Positions 25,375 to 34,096 of a stretch of DNA of 64,000 nt are shown here, in pieces (position 1 is the first letter of the stretch; the number at the start of each line of letters is the position of its first letter). The translations under genes and the position numbers were made by a program. This DNA is from Saccharospirillum sp965652395 (GTDB taxonomy: Bacteria; Pseudomonadota; Gammaproteobacteria; Pseudomonadales; Natronospirillaceae). The DNA lies in contig CBFGUW010000011.1 of assembly GCA_965652395.1 (NCBI GenBank), positions 1 to 64,000 of the forward strand, given 5' to 3'. The notes below the pieces were generated by a model. That model was given only the letters and a program-made list of their open reading frames with translations. It was not told the DNA's origin and did no database searches.

Positions 25375-26766
25375 TTAAAAGAAATAATCGATTCGCCAAT
25401 ATACCCGGTCGTTGTCTTTGGCCTCTTCCAGTAAGGTCGCTTCCCCGCCTTCGTAGGCGATGTATCCCAATTCGGTCCGCCACTGGTCGTTGATGGCCCA
25501 GTCGGCGCTTAGCCGTGTCATCTGGCCGCCGCTGAAGTCGTCACCAAAGCCCAGCACGGCGCCGCTGAGCGTCAGTTGGTCGCGCCAAGTGGTGTGTTCC
25601 AGGCCGAAAGCCCACTGTACCTGGGTCTCCTCGCCCAGGTTGGTCGCCATGGCGTTTTGGTAATCCGGCAGGTAGCGGGCGCGGTATTCAATCACCAGAC
25701 GGGTGCTTTCCGGCAGGCTGATGTCCAGCCCGAGCACGGCGGACCAGCGGTCGGTCTCTTTTTCGGCACCGCTGACGGGTAGGGTTTGGCCGTTCACGGT
25801 CTGCTGCGTCACCGGGGCGTAGGTCAGGCCGTTTTCGTAGGCGATTTCCGCTTTTATCACGGCATCGCTCACCGGTACGCTCAACCCAGCGCCCAGGGTG
25901 GTGGTGCGTTCGTATTCGCGGCTTACCGAGCCGGGCGCGAATAGCAGATGTCCGCTTGGGTTGTAGCCGTGCCAAACGAATGTCGCCAGGTCGAAACCGT
26001 GCCAAAGGCCGCTGAGGCGCAGGCCTCCGGCGTGGGCGGCCGGGTCATCCCAGCCGTGGTCCGGCGGGTTGTCGTCCAGTTCGAACGCGAGTGGGTAGAA
26101 GTCGCTGCCGTAGACCGGGAGTTCGGCGACCCGGCTTTCGTGCGCGAGCACGCCTTGCAGCGTCCAGCCGCCCAAATACCCTCTGGCTTCGGTAATCCAC
26201 CTCGCCCGTCGCGCTTCCTCGGGTTCGTATAAGCCCGGTTGGGTCATGCGGGAAGGGTTGACCACTTCCTGGACGGAAAGAATGTCGTTAAACCCCCAGG
26301 TCAGAATCTGCCGACCGGAGGACACCGCCCAGTCCGCTGTCTGGTACCGAAGCACGGCCTCATCGATTACCAGGCGGTACTCACGCTGATCGCGGTAGGG
26401 GTCTTTCCATTCCGCATCCTCTTTCAGATCAAACACCCAGTCTCTGATCACGGCCGCTTCGTATACGGCTTCGAAACGCTCATTGGGGCGCCATTCAAAA
26501 CGGGGTTGAATACCGAGCACCAGGCTTGATAAACCCCGGTGGTCGGTGGCACCCGCCTCAGGGGCTTCGTGCGCGGTATTCCACTGGCCATTTTGGAACA
26601 GCCGGGTTGAAACATAAAGTTGTGTGGCGTCGTTTTTAGCGGGGGCTTCCACATCGCTGAAGCCTTCTTCGAAGGTATCGCCAAAGGGGTCATCCTCGGC
26701 TGCCGCCGTGACGGCAAGCGTTAAGGCGCAGGCGCCTGTGGTCAGGGTAATTGCGATGCGTTTCAT
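25375..26766 (-). CDS. DUF1302-like outer-membrane beta-barrel
   Basis: A 463-residue protein with a signal peptide (about residues 1-22, TAAAE) and a beta-barrel pattern throughout: alternating hydrophobic/polar strands, many Tyr/Trp, and a final aromatic Phe (RVYWRIDYFF) as recognised by the BAM machinery. The middle motif LTWGFNDILSVQEVVNPSRMTQP resembles DUF1302/alginate-export-like proteins (W..G...L..QD..NP.D). In many genomes such proteins follow an RND/MMPL exporter and a LolA-like protein, exactly as here, suggesting a trans-envelope lipid or hydrophobic-compound pathway. The ATG overlaps the preceding stop by four bases. Last gene of the operon. Confidence 0.82.
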   Translation of the reverse strand: MKRIAITLTTGACALTLAVTAAAEDDPFGDTFEEGFSDVEAPAKNDATQLYVSTRLFQNGQWNTAHEAPEAGATDHRGLSSLVLGIQPRFEWRPNERFEAVYEAAVIRDWVFDLKEDAEWKDPYRDQREYRLVIDEAVLRYQTADWAVSSGRQILTWGFNDILSVQEVVNPSRMTQPGLYEPEEARRARWITEARGYLGGWTLQGVLAHESRVAELPVYGSDFYPLAFELDDNPPDHGWDDPAAHAGGLRLSGLWHGFDLATFVWHGYNPSGHLLFAPGSVSREYERTTTLGAGLSVPVSDAVIKAEIAYENGLTYAPVTQQTVNGQTLPVSGAEKETDRWSAVLGLDISLPESTRLVIEYRARYLPDYQNAMATNLGEETQVQWAFGLEHTTWRDQLTLSGAVLGFGDDFSGGQMTRLSADWAINDQWRTELGYIAYEGGEATLLEEAKDNDRVYWRIDYFF

Positions 26767-27596
26767 AAGCCCTGCTCCAGACGCTGCACGGTAAAGGCGT
26801 TATCGTCGACATCCAGGTTGAGGTCGATGTTATCGAAACTGAGCTGGGTTCGGTGCACGGTTTTACCGCCTTCCTGGCTGACCACCTGCATCACTTTGGG
26901 TATCCAATAACCGTCCCGTTGTTCCCATTCGGGGATGTTGAGCAATTTGCGTTCGCCTTCGGCTTCCAGCGTGTGAATGGCGCGAATCACATGATGGTTG
27001 CTTTGCTGCACGTAGAGGATCGACTGGGTGTAACCGGTGCGATCCACCACTTCGTTATTGGCGGCCGTTGCTTCTATCAACCACACGGGTTCGTTACCTA
27101 CTTTGTCTTCACGAATCAGTGTGTATTCCCAATCACTCAGATTGCGCGAGGACAGATCCGCGTAGGATAAATCAGACCCCATAAAGCTTCCGCTTTGGTC
27201 GCTGCCGGCAATGCGTTTGGATTTGTTCAAGCTGGGCAGAAACAGCCATTGGTCGTCGCCCTTAGCCGGATCGTCGTAATCGAACACTAGAAAACCGGTG
27301 CCGCGAACATCCTGAGGCGAGAGGAAAAACAACAGGCTGCGTTCCATATCATCAAAGGTTTTGCGCAGCGAACTGATGGACCGAACCCGTTGCTGATTAT
27401 TACGGTCGATCAACACCATGGTCATGTCGGAGGCCATGACCGGCGGCGTGGGTTGGGCATCGACTTTCGTCATTATGTCCAACCCGGTTTCAGCACGGGC
27501 ACCGTAGGAAAGGCAAACCAATGCGGCCAACAACAGGCTGGCGGGCTTGCTTAAAAAAGATCGCTTCGTTTCTGGATTCGCCTTTTGAAACATCAT
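26763..27596 (-). CDS. LolA-like lipoprotein-sorting family protein
   Basis: A 277-residue periplasmic protein. The N-terminus carries a signal peptide (SLLLAALVCLSYGARA, cleavage near residue 35). The rest is a single LolA/LolB-like half-barrel domain: SDMTMVLIDRNNQQRVRSISSLRK, FDYDDPAKGDDQWLFLPSLNKSKRIAGSDQSGSFMGSDLSYADL. That 'outer-membrane lipoprotein-sorting' family (COG2834 relatives) partners RND/MMPL proteins. It likely ferries a hydrophobic ligand between the inner-membrane exporter and the outer-membrane barrel. The start at 27596 overlaps the MMPL stop in ATGA; an earlier frame start would lie inside the MMPL gene and is rejected. Confidence 0.85.
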   Translation of the reverse strand: MMFQKANPETKRSFLSKPASLLLAALVCLSYGARAETGLDIMTKVDAQPTPPVMASDMTMVLIDRNNQQRVRSISSLRKTFDDMERSLLFFLSPQDVRGTGFLVFDYDDPAKGDDQWLFLPSLNKSKRIAGSDQSGSFMGSDLSYADLSSRNLSDWEYTLIREDKVGNEPVWLIEATAANNEVVDRTGYTQSILYVQQSNHHVIRAIHTLEAEGERKLLNIPEWEQRDGYWIPKVMQVVSQEGGKTVHRTQLSFDNIDLNLDVDDNAFTVQRLEQGL

Positions 27597-30025
27597 GACA
27601 GTTGCTCCTTGGATTGACGCAGTAAGGGGGAGTACCAACGCAACAGCACAGGCGTTAGTGTGAAGTTGGAAAGCATGGCCAGCAGGAAGGCTGTGCCGCT
27701 TAAAAATCCGAAATTGAAAATGCTGTGTACTTCGCTGAATAAAAAGACATAAAAACCGGCTGTCAGCACTATAGAGGTGGTCAACAACGCTCTTCCAGCA
27801 TGGTGAAAAGCGGTATCAATCGCCTGACGCGCATCGCCGGTCGCGGCAAACGCCTCGCGGAAGTGGTGGGTAAAATGAACGGTGTTGTCCACGGTGATGC
27901 CGATGGCGATGGTCGCCACCAACATGGTGAACAGATCCAACGGAATACTCATGAGATACATCAAACCCATGACCACCAAAATAGGGGCCAGGTTCGGCAA
28001 CATGGCCACCAACCCGAGGCCGGGCGAGCGAAGCAACGCCATCATCATTAACGAGATGGCGATGGCGGCAATGCCGTAACTCCAGGCGGTCGTGCTCACC
28101 ACTTCTTCCAAAGTCGCACTCAGCAGGGGCAACACACCGGCGATGGTGATTTCCGCCTGTGGCGCCAGGGCCTCGGTCAAACGGTTTTGGGTGACTTCTA
28201 TAAAATCCTGATAGGCCAGGACATCGGCCCAGGGCATGATGAGAGTGACCCGGGTCTGACTGAAGGATGGGTCGACCAGACGGCTCAGTTCATCCGCACC
28301 GCTGTTTTCAAACAACAAGAGTTCTTCGGCCAGCAGGCGGGCATTGTCCGGAATGACGTAATAATCCGGGTCGCCGCCGTTCAATGCTTGGTGAGTGCCT
28401 TTGATAACATCCAGAATCGAATTCACATGACCGATTTCAACACCGCCGGGAGTTGAGCCTTGCAATGCTTTCAGTTCAGCATCCAAGCGCTGCAAAAGGT
28501 CCGGGTTTTTAATCCCGTTTTCCACACCGGTATCCACGATAATATCCATATTGATGGTGCCGCTCAGGCGCTCATCGATTCGATCCGTGGCTTGACGAAT
28601 GGGCAGATTTTCCGGCATCCAGTTCATCGGGTCGTGCGAGAACCGCAGCTGCAACAGGAAGACAACCGCCACCAGCACCACCACCAACCAAGCTGCCGCC
28701 ATCAAAGAACCATGACGCCAGGCCAGATTGGCAAACCCCTGCATCAACCGTTCACCACCCCGCCCTTCATTCTTAACCGGCTTCGCCCGCACCGGCCAGA
28801 CCGCCATTAGTGCCGGAATCAACGTCACCGTCAGCACAAAGGCCAACATCACCCCTAAAGCGGCAAACACACCCAGAATGGAGATAGGAATAATATCGCC
28901 CGTGGCAAGCGACAGCAGACCCGCCGCCGTCGTCAAAGACGTCAACAACATAGGCACCGCCGTTAACCGAATGGCTGTCTGCATCGCCTGAACCTTGGCA
29001 TCGCCTTTATTAAGATGACTGAAGAAATGCGTCAGCAGATGAACCGCATCCCCCACTGTAATGGCGAGTAAAAAAGACGGCACCATGATCAACGGCATCT
29101 GAATCGGCCGCCCGGTCAGCGCCAATATCGAAAAGGTCGACACAATCGCCAACACCACCGCCGACATAGGGGCAACAACCGCCGACACCCGACGGAAAAA
29201 CAACACCAGCACCACCACAATCAACAACAACGTCAGCCGGATAAAACTCGACATCTCCGTTTGCATGGTGTGTTCCAATTGCAGATTAATCACCGGCATC
29301 CCCGCCACCACAGGGTCCAATTCTTCAAAATCCGCCAGGGTATTTTCCAGCGCATTGATCAGTTCATGGGTTTTCTCAATCGGCAGGAAGTCCTCATCGG
29401 CAGGCGTCGCCGGCTGCTCCGCCTGACCGACAAAATCGTCTCCGAATACATCCTCAAACGCCGCCGCATCATCGGTTTGCGCATTCGGGTCAAAATCGTA
29501 GGTATAGGGTTCGATCACCAAGGTAGTGAAGGTCCGGTCCTGATTGATCACCAGACCATTCAAAGTCGGCATAGACGCAATACGCCGTTCCAACTCAGCC
29601 CGACTCAGCGAACCCACCGGCCGGGGAACCAAATCATCCACCAGCAAGCCATCGTCCGTCCCCTCCTGATAGGGCGCATCAATCAAACTGTTCACCCGGT
29701 TAACCCAAGGCACCTCGCTCTCCACCCGCTCGTGCAACTCCGCCAAACGGGACAACGCCTCCTCCGCCAACACATCCCGCGCCGAAAGCCCCACCACGAT
29801 CACATCGTTACGACCATACTGCTCCTTCACCTGGTTATAAGCCTGACGGGCCGGAGTGGTATCACTGATAAAATTTTCCAGATCCGTATCCAGTTCAAGC
29901 GAACGCAACTGAGTCGCCAACGCCACGATCACCAACAACACAGCCAGCAAAACCGTCTTCGGGCGGGCCATCACCCCAGCGGTGTAGCCATCCAACCAAC
30001 GATGAGAGGGACGGGAATGGTTCAT
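27593..30025 (-). CDS. RND/MMPL-family transporter
   Basis: An 810-residue RND-superfamily protein with the MMPL/HAE3-type layout: an N-terminal helix (about residues 24-43), a large periplasmic loop, five helices, a second helix near 435-455, a second periplasmic loop and five more helices. The two GD-type motifs in the fourth helices are seen as ITVGDAVHLLTHFFSHL and IGITVDNTVHFTHHFREA, with Asp and His for proton coupling. Such proteins export lipids, hopanoids or other hydrophobic molecules in concert with LolA-like and DUF1302 partners. TAATG joins it to the upstream tetR stop, so tetR, this gene, the lolA-like gene and the barrel gene form one transcript. Confidence 0.9.
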   Translation of the reverse strand: MNHSRPSHRWLDGYTAGVMARPKTVLLAVLLVIVALATQLRSLELDTDLENFISDTTPARQAYNQVKEQYGRNDVIVVGLSARDVLAEEALSRLAELHERVESEVPWVNRVNSLIDAPYQEGTDDGLLVDDLVPRPVGSLSRAELERRIASMPTLNGLVINQDRTFTTLVIEPYTYDFDPNAQTDDAAAFEDVFGDDFVGQAEQPATPADEDFLPIEKTHELINALENTLADFEELDPVVAGMPVINLQLEHTMQTEMSSFIRLTLLLIVVVLVLFFRRVSAVVAPMSAVVLAIVSTFSILALTGRPIQMPLIMVPSFLLAITVGDAVHLLTHFFSHLNKGDAKVQAMQTAIRLTAVPMLLTSLTTAAGLLSLATGDIIPISILGVFAALGVMLAFVLTVTLIPALMAVWPVRAKPVKNEGRGGERLMQGFANLAWRHGSLMAAAWLVVVLVAVVFLLQLRFSHDPMNWMPENLPIRQATDRIDERLSGTINMDIIVDTGVENGIKNPDLLQRLDAELKALQGSTPGGVEIGHVNSILDVIKGTHQALNGGDPDYYVIPDNARLLAEELLLFENSGADELSRLVDPSFSQTRVTLIMPWADVLAYQDFIEVTQNRLTEALAPQAEITIAGVLPLLSATLEEVVSTTAWSYGIAAIAISLMMMALLRSPGLGLVAMLPNLAPILVVMGLMYLMSIPLDLFTMLVATIAIGITVDNTVHFTHHFREAFAATGDARQAIDTAFHHAGRALLTTSIVLTAGFYVFLFSEVHSIFNFGFLSGTAFLLAMLSNFTLTPVLLRWYSPLLRQSKEQLS

Positions 30026-30660
30026 TAAGGTTTCTCCATAACATTGAAAGCAAAAGCACGGTCCAACATAGCGCCCAGGTACTCCGCGAACTCATCGTAA
30101 TAAGCATCATCCATCGGACGTTCCGTCATCGTCTCCAACACCGGCTTCATCAACACCGGAAACACCAACAGACTCTGAATCACCAAACGCGCGAATTCCG
30201 GTTTATGACCCTCACCCGCCGGCAACGCCCTTCCCAAATGACGCTCCACCTCCGCCACCAGCGGGCGCAAGATATCATCCACCAACCAATGCCCGGTTCC
30301 CGGGTCATACAACAGACTCTTGATCACAATCTGGATCAGCTCGCGAGGCGCATTGCGGAAAAAGAACCGGAAAAACTCCGTAAACGAAAAAGCGCGCTGA
30401 GGCATCTCCTTCAGACCATTCAGTAACACCCCCTTCACCGGCGACACATAGCTCAGCACCACCGCCTGAAACAAACCCCGCTTATCACCAAAGTAATAAG
30501 CAATCATCGCCGAATTCACCCCCGCCCGCTCCGCAATCCGCCGGATAGACACCCGATGGAACTCCTGCTGCAAAAACAGATAGCGCCCGGCTTCGAGCAG
30601 CTTATCCCGGGCGGTGGTCTCTTCGTCTTGGGTGATTGGGTCGGGTTTGGAAGCAGTCAT
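30025..30660 (-). CDS. TetR-family regulator
   Basis: A 211-residue TetR-type repressor. The HTH (FHRVSIRRIAERAGVNSAMIAYYFGDKRGLFQAVV) is at about residues 34-70, and the helical ligand-binding domain follows. It is the first gene of the operon and shares one base with the RND start (TAATG). A perfect 20-bp palindrome lies 19 bases upstream of its ATG, so autoregulation and control of the whole operon are likely. The ligand is unknown. The central part (SFTEFFRFFFRNAPRELIQIVIKSLL) is hydrophobic and aromatic, consistent with a lipid-like or fatty-acid-like effector. Confidence 0.9.
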   Translation of the reverse strand: MTASKPDPITQDEETTARDKLLEAGRYLFLQQEFHRVSIRRIAERAGVNSAMIAYYFGDKRGLFQAVVLSYVSPVKGVLLNGLKEMPQRAFSFTEFFRFFFRNAPRELIQIVIKSLLYDPGTGHWLVDDILRPLVAEVERHLGRALPAGEGHKPEFARLVIQSLLVFPVLMKPVLETMTERPMDDAYYDEFAEYLGAMLDRAFAFNVMEKP

Positions 30661-30678
30661 CGGTCGGTCCCGGAGCAG

Positions 30679-30698
30679 TTAATCAATCGATTGATTAA
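30679..30698. promoter_or_regulatory. Palindromic TetR operator
   Basis: ttaatcaatcgattgattaa is perfectly self-complementary, 19 bases upstream of the tetR ATG, with the length and symmetry typical of TetR sites. It is the likely autoregulatory operator for the four-gene envelope operon. Confidence 0.75.
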
Positions 30699-30814
30699 TA
30701 CACTAGTTCGGAGCCCTTTTTCTTGCCACGACTTTCATTCATCAAATTGCATGGAATGATCAACTGGGACTTTGCCACCCGTGGCTAGCGGGGATGCCCT
30801 GAGGTGCCCCGGAA

Positions 30815-30873
30815 GGGTATCTGAGCCATGGATGCCGAAGTTAAGCCCCCATGGAGGGGTTCACGGCGCCCCC
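30815..30873 (-). repeat. Structured intergenic repeat, copy C
   Basis: About 59 bases that match, on the minus strand, copy A near 52.3 kb with roughly 88% identity by eye: cgccgtgaa near one end, then two small hairpins with TCCA loops, then ctcagataccc. The outer arms around it are only partly complementary, so this copy looks decayed. It lies upstream of ptsP. Confidence 0.7.
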
Positions 30874-30998
30874 TAAACAGCAACCCAGGGGCCTGTGGCG
30901 GGTTCAACCCAAAAACAGCCAGTGGAACAGCCCGTTGAAACCGGCGACAATAGAGGAGATGCTGTTATCCGTTGTTATCGCCACCGAGGCCACCGCCG

Positions 30999-33251
30999 AT
31001 GCTCAACCCACTGATTACCACCAAACGCATACTGCAAGCCGCTGCCCAAGTCACGGACAGCAGCGCTTTGGTCCGGCTAATCGTCGAACGCATCCGCACC
31101 ACCCTCCAGGCCGACGTCTGCAGCCTCTACGTCATGGACGAACAAAACGAACTCGTCCTCACCGCCACCCTAGGCCTCGCCGAAACCGCCATCGGCAAAA
31201 CCCGCATGACCCTCGGCCACGGCCTCGTCGGCACCATCGCCCAACGGCAGCACCCACTCAACATCGACCACGCCAGCCAACACCCCCGGTTCCGCTATTT
31301 CGAAGAAACCGGCGAAGAACGCTTCGAAGGCTTCCTCGGCGTCCCCATGATCCACCTCGGCCAAACCCTCGGCGTACTCGTCGTACAGGTCCGGGACTCC
31401 CGCCGCTTCACCGAAGAAGAAGAAGCCTTCTTAGTCACCATGGCCGCCCACCTGGCCGGCAGCCTCGCAGGCAACCTCAAAAAAGCCGCCCGCCCGGTCA
31501 CCGACAACCAATTGCCCATACTCCGTTTTCAGGGCATCAAAGGCGCCCCCGGCATCCAAATCGCCCCCGCCTGGGTCGTGAAAGACGACATCCGCATGGA
31601 AGACATTCCCGAGCGCGACGGCAGCGGCATCGACTTCGAACGAAGCCGCATCAACGACGCATTGGAAGAGACCAAGGACGAACTGGACACCGGGCTCGAC
31701 CAGCTCGGCGCTGGCAGCGACACCCTCGACTCCTTGCTCGAAGTCTACAAACTGCTGCTGGTCAGCCCCGAACTGAACCAGGCCATCGAAGAGGAACTGC
31801 AAAGCGGCGTCAGCGCCAGCACCGCCCTGAAACGGGCCATGCAACGGCAAATTGCCGTATTCGAGGCCATGGAAGACCCCTACCTGAAAGCCCGGGCCGA
31901 GGATCTTCGCGTACTCGCCGTGCGCATCTACCGCCACCTGCACGAAGAACTGAGCGAGCGGATCAACCCCGAACAACCGGTCATATTGATGGGGCGAACG
32001 ATCAACATCTCCCATTTCACCCGCATCGACCGGGACAAACTGGCCGGTATCGTCAGCCTGGAAGGCTCCGCGCTGTCACACACCGCCGTGCTGGCCAACG
32101 CCCTGGGCATACCTGCCGTGGTCGGCATTGGCGACGAAGACCTGACCAGCCTCGACGGCACCGAGATCATTCTCGACGGCTATCGCGGCCAGGTGATCGC
32201 CCACGCCCCGCAAAGCCTGAGAGACGAATTCGAACGGCTCACCCGACAGGAACGTGCCCTGCAGGCCGACCTGTCGCATTTAAAAACACTGCCCGCCGAA
32301 ACCAAAGACAACACCACCGTGCGGCTCTACACCAACACCGGCCTGCTGGCGGACATCACTCCCGGCCTGGAACGCGGCGCCGAAGGCATCGGTCTGTACC
32401 GGTCCGAAATTCCTTTCATGGTGCACAACACCTTCCCCACGGAAGAAGAACAGGTACGCATATACCGGGGCGTGCTCAGCGCCTACGCCCCCAAACCGGT
32501 GGTGATGCGCACACTCGACATCGGCGGCGACAAAGCCCTGCCCTACTTCCCGATCAAAGAGGAAAACCCCTTCCTCGGCTGGCGCGGCATTCGGTTCACC
32601 CTCGATTACCGCAACATCCAGCTCGATCAAATCCGGGCCATGCTCATCGCCAACATCGAAACGCAGAATCTGCAATTAATGGTGCCGATGCTCAGCCGTG
32701 AAGACGAACTGGAACGTTTTCACGCCCTGGTGGACGAAGCCATTGCGCAGTTGAAAGAAGAAGGCCACCCGGTCAGCAAACCGCCGGTCGGCATCATGGT
32801 GGAAGTACCCGCCGTGCTGTGGCTGCTGCCGCGCTTGAGAGACACCATAGACTTCGTCTCCATCGGCTCGAACGACCTGACGCAATACTTACTGGCCGTC
32901 GACCGCAACAACCCACGCGTAGCCAAACTCTACAGTCACCTGCACCCGGCCGTGCTCGAAGCCTTGCGCGGCTTGGTACGTGAATGCAATCGCCTGAACC
33001 TACCGGTCAGCATCTGCGGCGAAATGGCCTCCGACCCCGCCGCTGTTGTACTTCTACTGGGCATGGGCATCAGAACGCTCAGCCTTTCAGCCTTCCACCT
33101 GCCCCGGATTAAATGGTTGATCCGTTACCTGCACATCGGCGATTGCATTTCCTTGCTGGACCAATCGCGGGACTGTAAAACCGAAGCGGAGTTGCGCGGG
33201 TTGATTAACAACCACCTGAAGGATTTGGGGTTGAATGCGTTGATTCAGTAG
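30999..33251 (+). CDS. ptsP: PEP-protein phosphotransferase PtsP (EI-Ntr)
   Basis: A 750-residue enzyme I of the nitrogen PTS. An N-terminal GAF domain (about residues 15-155) precedes the EI domains: the phosphohistidine domain with EGSALSHTAVLANALGIPAVVG (active His), and the PEP-binding barrel with DIGGDKALPYFPIKEENPFLGWRGIRF, SIGSNDLTQYLLAVDRNNPRVA and CGEMASDP. It transfers phosphate from PEP to NPr and so regulates nitrogen, K+ and carbon responses. The ATG at 30999 starts MLNPLITTKRIL as in family members; a start 27 bases earlier is low-complexity. The rppH gene, which often precedes ptsP, is absent. The NPr and EIIA-Ntr genes are not in the window. Confidence 0.95.
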   Translation: MLNPLITTKRILQAAAQVTDSSALVRLIVERIRTTLQADVCSLYVMDEQNELVLTATLGLAETAIGKTRMTLGHGLVGTIAQRQHPLNIDHASQHPRFRYFEETGEERFEGFLGVPMIHLGQTLGVLVVQVRDSRRFTEEEEAFLVTMAAHLAGSLAGNLKKAARPVTDNQLPILRFQGIKGAPGIQIAPAWVVKDDIRMEDIPERDGSGIDFERSRINDALEETKDELDTGLDQLGAGSDTLDSLLEVYKLLLVSPELNQAIEEELQSGVSASTALKRAMQRQIAVFEAMEDPYLKARAEDLRVLAVRIYRHLHEELSERINPEQPVILMGRTINISHFTRIDRDKLAGIVSLEGSALSHTAVLANALGIPAVVGIGDEDLTSLDGTEIILDGYRGQVIAHAPQSLRDEFERLTRQERALQADLSHLKTLPAETKDNTTVRLYTNTGLLADITPGLERGAEGIGLYRSEIPFMVHNTFPTEEEQVRIYRGVLSAYAPKPVVMRTLDIGGDKALPYFPIKEENPFLGWRGIRFTLDYRNIQLDQIRAMLIANIETQNLQLMVPMLSREDELERFHALVDEAIAQLKEEGHPVSKPPVGIMVEVPAVLWLLPRLRDTIDFVSIGSNDLTQYLLAVDRNNPRVAKLYSHLHPAVLEALRGLVRECNRLNLPVSICGEMASDPAAVVLLLGMGIRTLSLSAFHLPRIKWLIRYLHIGDCISLLDQSRDCKTEAELRGLINNHLKDLGLNALIQ

Positions 33252-33292
33252 TCTGAAATGCCCTGTAGATAAAACAACACCGGAGGCCGCCC

Positions 33293-34096
33293 ATGCGGCA
33301 CAGTCGAGCCCCCACCTTTCTATTTACTGGCCTGCTGGCAACGGTGCTGGGAATTTGGGCCGGGAATAGCTTGGTTTATCGGCTTGAGCTAAACCGGGTG
33401 CCGGATCGAACTTATTTTTTAACCTCTCTCAAGGCTTTGGTTACGCCGGAATCGGAAGCTTCGCTTGCGCTGCAGAATTCGATTTACCAGTCCAGAGTAA
33501 CGGCTCTCGAAAACAAGCGGGCCGAACTCGCCACTCAGTTGGAGTCGGTTAACGACTACCTGGTACCGCTGGAAGCGGACTTGCAAACCTACCGGAAGCT
33601 ACGAACCGAGCGGGTGCAGTTGAGTCAGGAGGAACAAACTCAGCTTTATATCGATCTGGTGAGCCGCTATCGGGATTATCAACGGGCGCTGAACAGTATT
33701 GAGACATTTGTGCCTTTGGAAGAGGGCGAATCTCTGCTGGCATTTCCATCCGTTTATCGTGATCTCATTCTTCGCCAAGGTGGAGAGGTCGCCCGCGAAC
33801 ACAATCGTTTTCTGAAGGAGCCGCGCGACCCGGCCTTCGCGGCACGATATGAAGCACCGTTACGCCGTTTTCTGGCGGACTACGATTTGAATACCGTCAT
33901 CATTGAATGTCGGCGGCAGCTGTGCGAGTTGCATTTGTCGGGACTGTGGGAAGACACCTATTATCGGGCCTTTGATGCCATCTATGAGGAGCTGCAACAA
34001 AAAGACTGGTTCGATCTGACGCGTACGGCGAGTGCCCATCAATACCGTGGCGGGGGTGTGCAAATCCAGGTGTGGTTGCTGGAGGCGTCACCATGA
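33293..34096 (+). CDS. Coiled-coil envelope protein, paralogue 1
   Basis: A 267-residue protein with one N-terminal membrane helix (about residues 8-25), so it is probably anchored with its body in the periplasm. Residues about 55-125 are a Glu/Gln/Arg-rich coiled coil. The C-terminal domain has VIIECRRQLCELHLSGLWEDTYYRAFDAIYEEL, whose Cys-x5-Cys-Glu-Leu motif is shared with the next gene. The body also aligns in layout with that gene, so the two are paralogues. It starts 40 bases after ptsP with a GGAGG site and may be cotranscribed. I recognise no named family; the motif recalls 'C....C...' pairs of small periplasmic proteins of unknown function. Confidence 0.65.
   Translation: MRHSRAPTFLFTGLLATVLGIWAGNSLVYRLELNRVPDRTYFLTSLKALVTPESEASLALQNSIYQSRVTALENKRAELATQLESVNDYLVPLEADLQTYRKLRTERVQLSQEEQTQLYIDLVSRYRDYQRALNSIETFVPLEEGESLLAFPSVYRDLILRQGGEVAREHNRFLKEPRDPAFAARYEAPLRRFLADYDLNTVIIECRRQLCELHLSGLWEDTYYRAFDAIYEELQQKDWFDLTRTASAHQYRGGGVQIQVWLLEASP

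Larger units (their letters stand above)
30661..30998. other. Intergenic region with operator and repeat
   Basis: About 340 bases between divergent tetR and ptsP. The left edge has the tetR palindrome and the right half has a copy of the structured repeat. No gene is seen. Confidence 0.55.

Noticed and set aside
30851..32701. 616-codon open frame overlapping ptsP
   Set aside because: Arg/Pro/His-rich, low-complexity translation in another frame of the GC-rich ptsP gene; the ptsP frame has full family motifs.
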